Below, piece by piece: positions 25,338 to 35,097 of a DNA stretch of 64,000 nucleotides. The DNA comes from Sphingomonas radiodurans. Its GTDB lineage: Bacteria > Pseudomonadota > Alphaproteobacteria > Sphingomonadales > Sphingomonadaceae. Location of the stretch: assembly GCF_020866845.1 (NCBI RefSeq), contig NZ_CP086594.1, positions 1,054,001 to 1,118,000 on the forward strand, written 5' to 3'. The position numbers were made by a program, and so were the translations under genes. Every line of letters begins with the position of its first letter. Position 1 is the stretch's first letter. A model generated the notes under the pieces. That model did no database searches and had not been told where the DNA came from. It saw only the letters and a list, made by a program, of their open reading frames with translations.

Positions 25338-26461
25338 TCGACGTCCTCCACCTCTACCGCCTCACCCGTCACGCGCTGCGCCAGCGCGGCCGCCATGAAC
25401 TCGTCGAGATCGCCATCGAGAACGTCGCTCGGCGACGTCGAGGTCGCGCCCGTGCGCAGGTCCTTCACCAGCTGATACGGCTGCAGCACATATGAGCGGA
25501 TCTGGTGCCCCCAGCCGATATCGGTTTTGGTGGCGTTGACTGCATTCGCCTCTTCCTCGCGCTTGCGCAGCTCATGCTCGTACAGCCGCGCGCGCAGCTG
25601 ATTGTACGCCTCGGCCTTGTTCTTGTGCTGCGAGCGCTGGTTCTGGCACGCGACAACGATCCCGGTCGGGATATGCGTGATGCGCACCGCCGAATCGGTC
25701 GTGTTGATGTGCTGCCCGCCCGCGCCCGACGCGCGATAGGTATCGATACGAATCTCGCTGTCGTTGATCTCGATGTCGATCGAATCGTCGATCACCGGAT
25801 AGACCCAGACGCTCGAGAAGCTCGTGTGGCGCCGCGCCGCACTGTCATACGGGCTGATCCGCACCAGCCGATGCACCCCGCTCTCCACCTTGGCATAGCC
25901 GTAGGCGTTCTCGCCCTTGATCAGCAGCGTCGCGGACTTGATCCCCGCCTGCTCGCCGCCGTGATAGTCGATCAGCTCCACCTTCATGCCGCGCCGTTCG
26001 GCCCAGCGGGTGTACATCCGCTGCAGCATTTCGGCCCAGTCCTGGCTTTCGGTGCCGCCCGCGCCGGCGTTGATCTCGATATAGGTGTCATTCGCGTCCG
26101 CCTCACCGGCGAGCAGTGCCTTGATCTTGTCCTGCGTTGCCTGGCGCGCGAGCTGCGCCAGCGCCTGCACGCCCTCCTCCGCCATGCCCGTGTCGCCCTC
26201 GGCGTCGGCCATCTCGATCAGTTCGGCGGTCTCGGAAACTTCACGCTGGATCGTGCGCGTGGCAGTGATCGCCTCGTCGAGCCGGCGACGCTCGCGCATC
26301 ACATCCTGCGCCGCCTTGGGATTCTCCCACAGCGTCGGATCCTCGACCCGCGCGTTCAACTCGTCGAGCCGGCGGACGGCACGATCCCAATCGAGAAAGC
26401 GCCGGACAAGCGCCAGCGCCTCGTTGATCGTGTCGATATGGGCCTGCGCTTCGGCGCGCAT
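25334..26461 (-). CDS. prfB: peptide chain release factor 2
   Basis: Recognises UGA and UAA stop codons and triggers peptide release; 375 residues. The catalytic GGQ is in [15 protein letters not shown] near residue 243. The stop-codon region reads [14 protein letters not shown], with SPY where E. coli has SPF. ATG at 26461 is chosen because GGAG stands 8 bases upstream and the result matches family N-termini; two in-frame ATGs lie a few codons earlier. There is no internal UGA and frameshift site, so the usual autoregulatory frameshift is absent. Confidence 0.95.
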   Translation of the reverse strand: MRAEAQAHIDTINEALALVRRFLDWDRAVRRLDELNARVEDPTLWENPKAAQDVMRERRRLDEAITATRTIQREVSETAELIEMADAEGDTGMAEEGVQALAQLARQATQDKIKALLAGEADANDTYIEINAGAGGTESQDWAEMLQRMYTRWAERRGMKVELIDYHGGEQAGIKSATLLIKGENAYGYAKVESGVHRLVRISPYDSAARRHTSFSSVWVYPVIDDSIDIEINDSEIRIDTYRASGAGGQHINTTDSAVRITHIPTGIVVACQNQRSQHKNKAEAYNQLRARLYEHELRKREEEANAVNATKTDIGWGHQIRSYVLQPYQLVKDLRTGATSTSPSDVLDGDLDEFMAAALAQRVTGEAVEVEDVD

Positions 26462-26480
26462 CTGCATTCTCCAAACCATC

Positions 26481-26555
26481 CGTCAGTCCCGCAACGGCGG
26501 GAATCCATACTCGCGGACGTCGGAGCTTATGGATCCCCAGGCTACGGGGATGACA
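26481..26555. repeat. intergenic palindromic repeat (family D)
   Basis: An inverted-repeat element between prfB and mrcA: one end has CGTCAGTCCCGCAACGGCGG followed by GAATCCAT, and the other an imperfect inverted counterpart ATGGATCCCC...GGGGATGACA. It resembles the common proteobacterial repeat with core TCCCGC-N-GCGGGA. Confidence 0.6.
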
Positions 26556-26577
26556 ATCTAATATACGTCGGCGCGGC

Positions 26578-29088
26578 TTAGTAGATGCCGCCCTGCCGCT
26601 GCAAGAAGTCGCTATCGCGCGCCTGGTTCTTCGGTGCGGCAGTGGAGGTGGCGGCGGGCGCCGGCCCCTGGCGCCGCGGCGCGCGACGCGCTTCCGCCTG
26701 CGGCTTGAAGGCTTCCCAGATCACGCCGGCCTTCGGGTCGGCGTCAGTCGGGAAAGTGCCGTACACTGGCCGCCCGCTGCCGCGATCGATGCGCACCATG
26801 CGGATGCCCGCCGGCGCGCGGAACGGCAGCACTTCCATGCCCTCATACGCCTTTTGCGCCCACTGCTTGAAGATCGGCGCCGCGATCGTGCCGCCCTGCG
26901 CATAGCCGCCAAGGTTCACCGGCGTGTCGTACCCAATGTAGACACCAGCCACCATCTGTGGCGTGCCGCCAATGAACCACACGTCCTTCGGCCCGGAGTT
27001 GGTTCCCGTCTTGCCGAAGATCGGTCGGTTAAGATCGCGCAGCACCGTCGCGGTGCCACGCTGGATCACGCCCTCGGCGATATGAACCATCTGATAGGCC
27101 GACATCGCATCCAGCACTTGCTTGCCGCGCGCGATCGGCCGCGGCATCGCCTTGCCATCCCACTCGGGCATGTTGCAGCGATCGCACGCGCGCCAATTCT
27201 CCGGCCAGATCACTTGCCCGCGCCGGTTCTGCACGAAATCGATCAGCGACGGCGCATGCCAGCGGCCCTGGTTGGCGAGTACGCCATAAGCGTTGACCAT
27301 CTTCATGACCGTCGTCTCACCCGCGCCCAGTGCATAGGAAAGATACGGCTGGTAATCGCCGACATCCATCGCCTTCATCAGCTTGACGACGTTGCTCATC
27401 CCCGTCGTCGCCGCCGCGCGCACCGTCATCAGGTTGCGCGATTGCTCGACGCCCCAGCGCATCGTGTGCGGCCCGGCGCCGCGCATGTTGCCGAAGTTGC
27501 GGAAGCATTTCTGCCCCAGCCGCGCGCCCTGATAGACGCAGAATGGCCCATCGACGATGATCGACGCTGGGGTCATGCCGTGTTCCAGCGCGGCGGCATA
27601 GACGATCGGCTTGATCGTCGATCCCGGCTGCCGCATCGCCTGCGTCGCGCGGTTGAACGATTGCAGCGACGCGTCGAACCCGCCCTGCATCGCCAGGATG
27701 CGCCCGGTCTGCGGCTCCTGCACGACGAACCCGCCCGAGATTTTCGGCACCGATCGGAGTGCGAATTGCGTGCCTGATGGCGCCACCGCGATGATGTCGC
27801 CCGCCTTGAGTGTCCCGAACGCCGGCGTGCTCGATCCGCGCAACGGCAGCTGTGCGCCCGAGCGCGGCAACGTGCCCTCCTCGCCGTCAGCAAAGCCGAT
27901 CCGCGCTTCGTCGCTGTCGCGGGCGATCACGATCGCCGCGCGCCAGTCCTCATGGTCGAGCGCGATATTCGTATCCAGCAGCGCGCCGACCCAGCGATCC
28001 TCGGCGATGTCGACGTGCTTCAGCGGCCCCGAAAACCCGCGCCCGCGATCGTAACGCAGCAGCCCGCTCCGCAGCGCCGCCGCCGCCGCATCCTGCACCT
28101 TGCGATCGAGCGAGGTGCGCACCCAAAGCCCGCCCGAGTAGACGCTGTACGGGCCGTCGCGCGCCGTCTCGCCGAACTTGTCGATCAGCTCGCGGCGCAC
28201 CTCCTCGACGAAATAGCCGCCGACGCGCTCGAACTTGGGCGTGCGACGCGAGATTGCGCCGATCGGCTCGGCCTGCGCCGCCACGCGCTGCTGCGCGGTG
28301 ATGAAGCCGTTGCTCTCCATCTCGCCCAGCGCCCAATTGCGCCGTTCAAGCGCGCGCGCGGTGTTGCGGAACGGATCGTAATTCGCCGGCCCCTTCGGCA
28401 GGATCGCGAGGTAAGCCATCTGCGCAAGGCCGAGCTCGTCCAGTTCCTTGTCGAAATAGGCATGCGCCGCCGCCTCGATCCCATAGGCATTCCGGCCGAG
28501 GAAGATCTGGTTGAGGTACAGTTCGAGGATCTGCGGCTTGGTCAGCGTATCCTCGATGCGCCACGCCAGAATCGCTTCGCGGATCTTGCGTGTCGGGGAA
28601 TAAGCGTTACCGATCAGGAGGTTCTTGGCCACCTGTTGCGTGATCGTCGATCCGCCGCGCGCACGCTGCCCGCTACCGATCTTCGACACATAGTCGAACA
28701 CTGCGCCCGCAAGGCCGGGGTAATCGACACCATGATGCTCGAAGAACGTCTTGTCTTCTGCCGCCAGGAACGCGCGCACCAGCAACGGCGGATATTCCGC
28801 GAACGACAGCTCGACGCGTCGCTCGCGCGCGTAGGAGTAGATAGGCCCGCCATCGATCGCGCGGACGTTGGTGGGCAGCGGCGGTTCGTACGTGCGCAGC
28901 TGCTCGACCGACGGCAAATCGCGCGTCACGAAGAACCATCCGCCGCCGAGCGCCAGCAGCCCGATCGCGGCGAGGATCGCCAGCGCCTTGATCCAGCGGC
29001 TGGCCCAAAGGCGGGACAAGCGTTCGCCAAAGCCGCCGCCCATGCGGCGCAACCTCAGCTTCATCGTTTCGGGGGAATTGGACGCCAT
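26578..29088 (-). CDS. mrcA: penicillin-binding protein 1A
   Basis: Bifunctional class A PBP of 836 residues that polymerises and cross-links peptidoglycan. One N-terminal membrane helix (ALAILAAIGLLALGGGWFFV) precedes a GT51 transglycosylase domain with AAEDKTFFEHHGVDYPG near residue 110 and RGGSTITQQVAKNL. The transpeptidase domain has SxxK as GSTIKPIVYAAAL near residue 497, and KTG as GKTGTNSGPKDVWF. The tail is rich in proline, alanine and arginine. It lies downstream of an N-acetylmuramoyl-L-alanine amidase gene on the same strand, 79 bases apart. Confidence 0.95.
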   Translation of the reverse strand: MASNSPETMKLRLRRMGGGFGERLSRLWASRWIKALAILAAIGLLALGGGWFFVTRDLPSVEQLRTYEPPLPTNVRAIDGGPIYSYARERRVELSFAEYPPLLVRAFLAAEDKTFFEHHGVDYPGLAGAVFDYVSKIGSGQRARGGSTITQQVAKNLLIGNAYSPTRKIREAILAWRIEDTLTKPQILELYLNQIFLGRNAYGIEAAAHAYFDKELDELGLAQMAYLAILPKGPANYDPFRNTARALERRNWALGEMESNGFITAQQRVAAQAEPIGAISRRTPKFERVGGYFVEEVRRELIDKFGETARDGPYSVYSGGLWVRTSLDRKVQDAAAAALRSGLLRYDRGRGFSGPLKHVDIAEDRWVGALLDTNIALDHEDWRAAIVIARDSDEARIGFADGEEGTLPRSGAQLPLRGSSTPAFGTLKAGDIIAVAPSGTQFALRSVPKISGGFVVQEPQTGRILAMQGGFDASLQSFNRATQAMRQPGSTIKPIVYAAALEHGMTPASIIVDGPFCVYQGARLGQKCFRNFGNMRGAGPHTMRWGVEQSRNLMTVRAAATTGMSNVVKLMKAMDVGDYQPYLSYALGAGETTVMKMVNAYGVLANQGRWHAPSLIDFVQNRRGQVIWPENWRACDRCNMPEWDGKAMPRPIARGKQVLDAMSAYQMVHIAEGVIQRGTATVLRDLNRPIFGKTGTNSGPKDVWFIGGTPQMVAGVYIGYDTPVNLGGYAQGGTIAAPIFKQWAQKAYEGMEVLPFRAPAGIRMVRIDRGSGRPVYGTFPTDADPKAGVIWEAFKPQAEARRAPRRQGPAPAATSTAAPKNQARDSDFLQRQGGIY

Positions 29089-29167
29089 ACGCGGCGTTGA
29101 CGTTTAGGGACGGGGCTAGCGACTGGCAACCGTGCTCCCCTCCCGCTCGCGGGAAGGAAGCGGAAGA

Positions 29168-30412
29168 TCATCGCGCCGCGGTCTGCGTCATCCGCCGCGC
29201 GAAATACACTTCGACAGCGCGCCGCACGCTCTCCGCAATCCGCTCCCGCCCTTCGCGACTGTCGAGGAACGCCGCGTCCTGCGGGTTTGAAATATACCCG
29301 GTCTCGAACAGGATCGAGGGCATGTCCGGCGCCTTGAGCACGAGCAGCGAAGCCATGCGGTGGAAGTTCGCCTTGGTCGGCATCAGTGGCTTCGCCTCGC
29401 GCCCCAGCAGTCGAGCAAATCCCGCCGACGCGTTCATCGTCTCGCGCTGTGTCAGGTCGATCAGGATCGACGACACGTCGGTGCTCTCGTTCAGATCGAC
29501 GCCCGAGATGATGTCGGACTTGTTCTCGCGCGTTGCCAGCCGCGCCGCCTCTTTGTCGGAAGCGACGTCCGACAGCGTATACGCGGTCGCACCCGACGCG
29601 TCCCCGGAGCCGACGCTGTCGCAATGGATCGAGATGAACAGGTCGGCCCGCAACCGCCGCGCGACGCCGAACCGCTCGCGATGCAGGATGTAGCGGTCAT
29701 CATCACGCGTCAGCGCCACGCGCACGCGCCCCGAAGCGAGCAGGTCGTCACGGATCGCCTTGGCGATCTTCAGCGTCACATCCTTCTCGCGCAGCCCAGT
29801 TTCTGGATTGATCGCACCGGGGTCGTTACCGCCATGCCCTGCGTCGATCACCACCAGCGGCCGGCTGTCGTCGCCCTGGACGCGCGGCAGCACGCTCTTC
29901 TTCGCCGGCGGCACCGGGATCGAAACCTTGTATTTCGGGCGCGCCTCGCCCCAGCCGAACGGCAGGAAGCTCAGCGGCGACACTGCGCTCGCCGCGGTGA
30001 AGCGCCGATCGTCCACCGCACGCAGCGACAGCTCCAGCGTGCGGCCGTCATCCTCGAATTCGCCCTTCGAGACGACCATCGGCTGCGCCAGATCGAGCAC
30101 CACGCGCGCGCCATCGCGCCCACGCCAGCCCTGCCGCACCGCGGTCACCACCCCCTCGGCGCCGCTGGCGCGGCCCGGCCCGGCACCGTCGATGTCGACC
30201 GCGATCCGCTGCGGCCCATCGAGGACGAAACTCGAAGCACCGCGCACCGCGGCGTCGAAATGGATGCGGATGCGCTTGTCGGTGATCACCACGCGCTCCA
30301 CCGTCGCCGCCCAGGTCGGCGAACCGAACAGCAAGCCTGCTAAAAAGGTGAAGACGATCGACACGCGTACTGCATGCCGCGCCGGCAACGTGCCGGTCCA
30401 GCGAAAAGCCAT
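29168..30412 (-). CDS. amiC: N-acetylmuramoyl-L-alanine amidase with AMIN domain
   Basis: Periplasmic zinc amidase of 414 residues that cuts the glycan-peptide bond during cell separation. A signal peptide ends near PTWAATV. An AMIN domain (residues 35-130) normally binds the septal wall. The Amidase_3 domain begins at PLVVIDAGHGGNDPGA (zinc ligand His, near residue 193), continues with EKDVTLKIAKAI and ADLFISIHCDS, and ends with ILFETGYISNPQDAAFL. It pairs with mrcA and is divergent from rne. Confidence 0.92.
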   Translation of the reverse strand: MAFRWTGTLPARHAVRVSIVFTFLAGLLFGSPTWAATVERVVITDKRIRIHFDAAVRGASSFVLDGPQRIAVDIDGAGPGRASGAEGVVTAVRQGWRGRDGARVVLDLAQPMVVSKGEFEDDGRTLELSLRAVDDRRFTAASAVSPLSFLPFGWGEARPKYKVSIPVPPAKKSVLPRVQGDDSRPLVVIDAGHGGNDPGAINPETGLREKDVTLKIAKAIRDDLLASGRVRVALTRDDDRYILHRERFGVARRLRADLFISIHCDSVGSGDASGATAYTLSDVASDKEAARLATRENKSDIISGVDLNESTDVSSILIDLTQRETMNASAGFARLLGREAKPLMPTKANFHRMASLLVLKAPDMPSILFETGYISNPQDAAFLDSREGRERIAESVRRAVEVYFARRMTQTAAR

Positions 30413-30867
30413 GAACGCTAACCCTTTGACCCAGTGTCGGCAGAATTAGCGGGCGGGAGTCAAATCGCGGTTTCACGTTGCGGTTAACGCGCCGTTCGGC
30501 TTGTTTTTGCCGGCGGTCCGGCAAGGACGTGCCGGTTGCTCAATGACGATCGAGTTGCTAGTCAGCACCTTGATCGGACTGCGCGCCCTCGCGGCGCGTT
30601 CCCGACCCACCGCCCAACCGGCCTCTCGCGCCGGCGCGGGCCATCAGGTTGACGTTCGCATGTCGTATATCCCCTCTCCGCAGTTCCGACCGGCCCACGC
30701 CGGCGGCGCGGACGCGGGGCAGTCCCAGGGCGTGCTGCCCGGACGTACGCGGCGAACGAAGGCATATTTCACCACCATTCGCACCGCCGGCCATACTGGG
30801 CCGTCAGCGCATCATCATCGCGCGACCCCGCTTTTCAGCGGCGAGTATCGCGCCCGGAGACCATATA
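30413..30867. other. amiC-rne intergenic region, probably the rne 5' leader
   Basis: About 455 bases between divergent genes. No tRNA, repeat family or convincing reading frame was found. The rne frame is open back to 30649 but has no matching Shine-Dalgarno there. A long leader upstream of RNase E is expected by analogy with enteric rne, where it mediates autoregulation; I see no structure that proves this here. Confidence 0.4.
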
Positions 30868-33618
30868 ATGACCATGCGTATGCTGATCGACGCACGCCAC
30901 CGGGAAGAAACCCGCGTGGCCGTCGTCAAAGGAAATCGGATCGAAGAGTTTGATTTCGAAAGTGCCGAGCGCAAGCAGCTCAAGGGGAATATCTACCTTG
31001 CCAAGGTGACGCGGGTCGAGCCGTCGCTCCAGGCGGCCTTCATCGATTACGGCGGCAACCGCCACGGCTTCCTCGCCTTTTCCGAAATCCACCCGGATTA
31101 TTATCAGATCCCCAAGGAGGATCGCGAGGCGCTGCTGCGCGAGGAGGCCGAGCACGCCGCCGAGGAAGCCAAGCTGCGCGCCGAGCAGGAAGCCGCTGAC
31201 GACGATGATGGCGAGCCTGGCGACTATGACGCCGACGAGCACGCCGAGGACGACGGCGGGTTCGAGGACGATGCGGCCGACGACGGCGAGCATGACAGCG
31301 AGCAGGAAGGCGAAGAGCGCCCGGTGCCGCCTGCCGCGGGCATCAACGACGATCAGGTCGAGGCATTGCGCCAGCGCCGCATGAACCTGCGCCGCCGCTA
31401 CAAGATTCAGGACGTGATCCGCCGCCGTCAGGTGCTGCTGGTCCAGGTCGTGAAGGAAGAGCGCGGCAACAAGGGCGCGGCACTGACGACCTATCTGTCG
31501 CTCGCCGGCCGCTATTGCGTGCTGATGCCCAACACGTCGCACGGCGGCGGGATTAGCCGCAAGATCAGCAATTCGTCCGATCGCAAGCGCCTGAAGTCGA
31601 TCATGGCCGAACTGGCGCTGCCGCCATCGATGGGCTGCATCGTGCGCACCGCCGGCCTCAGCCGCACCCGCACCGAGATCAAGCGCGACTTCGACTATCT
31701 CGCCCGCCTGTGGGACGGGATCCGCGAGAACACGCTGACCAGCGCAGCGCCGGCGTTGATCTACGGCGATTCGGATCTCATCAAGCGTGCGATCCGCGAC
31801 ATCTACAACAAGGACATCGACGAGGTGATCGTCGAGGGCGACGAAGGCTATCGTCAGGCCAAGGAATTCATGCGGCTGCTGATGCCCAGCCACGCCAAGA
31901 AGGTGCAGCATTACAGCGATCCGATCCCGCTGTTCCAGCGCTGCCACGTCGAGGATCAGCTCGCCGCGATGTACCATCCGGTGGTGCAGCTGAAGTCGGG
32001 CGGCTATCTGGTCATTAACCCGACCGAGGCGCTCGTCTCGATCGACATCAACTCCGGCCGCTCGACGCGCGAGCACAATATCGAGCAGACCGCCACCGCG
32101 ACCAACCTCGAAGCCGCGCATGAAATCGCCCGCCAGTTGCGCCTGCGCGACATGGCTGGCCTCGTCGTCATCGACTTCATCGACATGGACAACAGCTCCA
32201 ATGTCCGGAAGGTCGAGAAGGCGATGAAGGAGGCGCTCAAGAATGATCGCGCCCGTATACAGGTTGGCCGCATCTCGTCGTTCGGCCTCATGGAAATGAG
32301 CCGCCAGCGCTTGCGCACCGGCGTGCTTGAGGCATCGACCCGTGCCTGCCCGCATTGCGAAGGAACCGGGCTCGTCCGTACCGCATCGTCGGCTGGCCTT
32401 AGCGCATTGCGGCTGATCGAGGACGAAGCGGCCCGCGGCCGTGGCTCGCTGCTCACATTGCGCGCCAGCGTCGAGGCAGCGGTGTACGTGCTCAACCGCA
32501 AGCGCGCCGACATTGCCGAGATCGAGGATCGCTACGGCGTGACGGTCGAGATCCTGCCCGATGGCGAGCAGGAAGGCGCTCGCATGTCGGTCGAGGCGTC
32601 CGGCCCGCCGCCGGCCTATGCGCCCAAGTTCGATCCGCCCGTCGAGGAGATAGAGGACGACATTCCCGACGAGATCGAGGAGGAAGAGGAAGAGGAAGTC
32701 TTCGCCGAAGACGAGGCACCGCGCGCGCAGGAAGCACGCAGCGAGGAACCGCGTGAAGGCGGCCGCAAGCGTCGCCGCCGCCGCGGTCGGCGTGGCCGCA
32801 CCAATGCCGAGGGCGAGGAACTGCCGGCATCGAACGCCGATCTGGCCGACGGTGACGAGGAAGCGGACGAAGCTGGCGAGCCAGGTGACGTCGAAGCCAG
32901 CGATGACGGCGCCGCCACGAGCGAGGAAGGCGAAGGCCCCCGCCGCCGTCGCAACCGTCGCGGCCGTCGCAATCGCCGTCGTGATGGCACGGTAGAGGGT
33001 GAAGCACAGGCAGGCGAAGTCGCCGGTGAAGCTGGTGACGAGTCGGCGTCGGACGATGTCGTCGCCGATGCTGAACCCGAAGCGCCCGTCGAGGCTGAGC
33101 CTGCGGTCGTACCCGTAGCCGAAGCTGAGCCTGCGCCGCCGAAAACGCGCCGTCGTCCCCGCGCCAAGGCAGCGGTCGCGCAAGCGGCTGCCGCCGACGC
33201 CCCCGTGGTCGAGACGCCAGCGGCGATCGATATCCCGGGCATCGAAGCGATCGCGCCGGCCACCGAGGAGGCACCACCCGCCGCCCCCAAGCGCACCCGT
33301 CGCAAGAAGGCGGCACCCGAAGCCGAAGCTGTAGCCGAGGCTCCGGCAGCGGCAGAACCCGCTGCGGAGGCGACTGCCAAGCCGAAGCGCACGCGCCGCA
33401 AGAAGGCCGACGTGCCCGTAGTCGACGTGCCATCGGCCGATCTGCCGGCGCCCGAGGCAACTGAAACGGCGACGCTCGCCGCGAACGATGCCGATGGCGC
33501 CACACCGGCCGATGATGCCGCCGAAGGCCCGGCCGATAGTGCCGATGCCGGCGACACGATCGACGGCGGCGATGGCTCGCCACGCCGCGGCTGGTGGCAG
33601 CGCACCTTCGGGGCTTGA
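30868..33618 (+). CDS. rne: ribonuclease E
   Basis: Endoribonuclease of 916 residues that processes rRNA and tRNA and degrades mRNA. The start MTMRMLIDARHREE at 30868 has GGAGA 7 bases upstream. The S1 domain (from residue 35) is split by an acidic insertion (about residues 90-155), as in other alphaproteobacteria. The catalytic core has LVVIDFIDMDN near residue 435 and the zinc-link CPHCEGTG near residue 493. From about residue 590 the protein is a disordered scaffold with blocks of Glu/Asp, Arg-rich RNA-binding segments and Ala/Pro repeats, ending GWWQRTFGA, similar to the PNPase-binding C-terminus of Caulobacter RNase E. Confidence 0.95.
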   Translation: MTMRMLIDARHREETRVAVVKGNRIEEFDFESAERKQLKGNIYLAKVTRVEPSLQAAFIDYGGNRHGFLAFSEIHPDYYQIPKEDREALLREEAEHAAEEAKLRAEQEAADDDDGEPGDYDADEHAEDDGGFEDDAADDGEHDSEQEGEERPVPPAAGINDDQVEALRQRRMNLRRRYKIQDVIRRRQVLLVQVVKEERGNKGAALTTYLSLAGRYCVLMPNTSHGGGISRKISNSSDRKRLKSIMAELALPPSMGCIVRTAGLSRTRTEIKRDFDYLARLWDGIRENTLTSAAPALIYGDSDLIKRAIRDIYNKDIDEVIVEGDEGYRQAKEFMRLLMPSHAKKVQHYSDPIPLFQRCHVEDQLAAMYHPVVQLKSGGYLVINPTEALVSIDINSGRSTREHNIEQTATATNLEAAHEIARQLRLRDMAGLVVIDFIDMDNSSNVRKVEKAMKEALKNDRARIQVGRISSFGLMEMSRQRLRTGVLEASTRACPHCEGTGLVRTASSAGLSALRLIEDEAARGRGSLLTLRASVEAAVYVLNRKRADIAEIEDRYGVTVEILPDGEQEGARMSVEASGPPPAYAPKFDPPVEEIEDDIPDEIEEEEEEEVFAEDEAPRAQEARSEEPREGGRKRRRRRGRRGRTNAEGEELPASNADLADGDEEADEAGEPGDVEASDDGAATSEEGEGPRRRRNRRGRRNRRRDGTVEGEAQAGEVAGEAGDESASDDVVADAEPEAPVEAEPAVVPVAEAEPAPPKTRRRPRAKAAVAQAAAADAPVVETPAAIDIPGIEAIAPATEEAPPAAPKRTRRKKAAPEAEAVAEAPAAAEPAAEATAKPKRTRRKKADVPVVDVPSADLPAPEATETATLAANDADGATPADDAAEGPADSADAGDTIDGGDGSPRRGWWQRTFGA

Positions 33619-33735
33619 TGGTATGCGTGTGCGCCGGGCTTCAGCAGCAGTTCAGCCGACTGCGTGCTGGGTCCGGCGCATGCCAGCCCCGTTACATGTC
33701 AGGTACTTGCCGATCAGCCGTCAGGATTTAGCCGG

Positions 33736-35097
33736 ATGACGTTCCGCCGCTCCTCCGTGCGAATCGTTGCCGCCATCGCTGTCACTTGCCTCGCCATCGC
33801 ACAGCCGGCGCAGGCGCAGTCGATCCTGCGCGATGCCGAGACCGAGGCGTTGCTCGCCGACATGACCGCACCGATCGTCACCGCGGCTGGGCTGGCGCCG
33901 CGTGACATGAAGGTCGTGCTGATCAACGACGATTCGATCAACGCCTTCGTCGCCGGCGGTCAGGTCGTCTATGTTCATTCGGGCACGCTGCAGGCGGCGA
34001 AGACCGCCAACGAAGTGCAGGGCGTGATCGCGCACGAGATCGGCCACATTACTGGCGGGCACGTGTCGCTCTCCGGCCGCGGGTTCAAGGAAGCGACTGG
34101 CATCACGATGCTTTCGGTCGTGCTGGGGCTGGCCGCGATGGCCGCCGGCGCGGGCGAAGCCGGCGCTGGGCTCCTCGCCGCTGGCCAGCAGGCGGCGATG
34201 GGCAAGTACCTCGCCTTCTCGCGCCAGCAGGAAGCCTCGACCGACGCGGCCGGCGCCAAATATCTCAATGCCGCCGGCATTTCCGGCAAGGGATACGTCA
34301 ACTTCTTCAAGACGCTGCAGCAGATGGAATATCGCTACGGCATCAATCGCAAGATGGAGTTTATGCTCGATCACCCCGTCTCGTCGGAGCGGATCGCGGC
34401 GATCTCCGAAACGCTGCAAGCATCTCCCGCCTGGGGCAGGCCGCTCAACCAGGACTGGGAGGATCGCTTCAAGCGCATCCAGGCGAAGCTTGACGGCTAT
34501 CTCCTGCCGCCTTCCCAGGCGCTGCAGAAATACCCCGAGAGCAACAAGACGATCTACGGGCATTATGCCCGCGCCTATGCCTATCACCGCGGCGGCTACC
34601 CCGAGAAGGCCGATGCCGAGGCGAGCGCGCTCATCAAGGCCAAGCCCGACGATCCCTATTTCCGCGAGATCGAGGGCCAGATCCTGCTCGAAGCGGGCAA
34701 GCCGAACGAAGCGATTGGACCGCTGCGCGAAGCGACAACGGGCTCGCGCAACAACCCGCTGATCGCCACCACCTTCGGCCACGCGCTGCTCGCAACCGAG
34801 GACAAGGCGAATTACGAAGAGGCCAAGCGCGTCCTGCGTACTGCCGTGGCGCGCGACGATCAGAACCCGTTCGCCTGGCAGCAGCTCGGCACAGTGTACG
34901 AACTGACTGGTGACACGCCGCGCGCCGCGCTCGCCACCGCGGAACGAGCAAGCATGATGGGTGACGCGCGCACCGCCACGATGAGCGCGCGCTACGCAAT
35001 GGCGGGTATTCCGCAAAACACGTCGGATTGGATCCGCGCACAAGATATCGCGATGACCTCGCAGGACGCGCTCGAAAAAGACAAGCGCAAGCGCTGA
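33736..35097 (+). CDS. periplasmic M48 zinc metalloprotease with C-terminal repeats (BepA-like)
   Basis: A 453-residue secreted protease. The signal peptide runs to AQPAQAQS. The zinc motif HEXXH is VIAHEIGHITGGH near residue 103, with the third-ligand glutamate in SRQQEASTDAAGAKYL. The C-terminal half consists of helical TPR-like repeats (AKPDDPYFREIEGQ, DQNPFAWQQLG). BepA-type proteins degrade or assist misassembled outer-membrane proteins such as LptD; the same role is inferred. ATG at 33736 is used; the extension to 33664 lacks a signal. It is coupled to the next gene by an overlapping TGATG. Confidence 0.88.
   Translation: MTFRRSSVRIVAAIAVTCLAIAQPAQAQSILRDAETEALLADMTAPIVTAAGLAPRDMKVVLINDDSINAFVAGGQVVYVHSGTLQAAKTANEVQGVIAHEIGHITGGHVSLSGRGFKEATGITMLSVVLGLAAMAAGAGEAGAGLLAAGQQAAMGKYLAFSRQQEASTDAAGAKYLNAAGISGKGYVNFFKTLQQMEYRYGINRKMEFMLDHPVSSERIAAISETLQASPAWGRPLNQDWEDRFKRIQAKLDGYLLPPSQALQKYPESNKTIYGHYARAYAYHRGGYPEKADAEASALIKAKPDDPYFREIEGQILLEAGKPNEAIGPLREATTGSRNNPLIATTFGHALLATEDKANYEEAKRVLRTAVARDDQNPFAWQQLGTVYELTGDTPRAALATAERASMMGDARTATMSARYAMAGIPQNTSDWIRAQDIAMTSQDALEKDKRKR

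Noticed and set aside
30413..30867. Plus-strand frame 30501-30953 as a small gene
   Set aside because: No ribosome binding site, low-complexity Arg/Pro content, and it overlaps the rne start in another frame.
30835..33183. Long minus-strand open frame (about 780 codons) opposite rne
   Set aside because: It is the antisense shadow of a GC-rich gene; its composition is Arg/Ala/Asp/Leu-rich with no family motif, while the plus strand encodes a clear RNase E.
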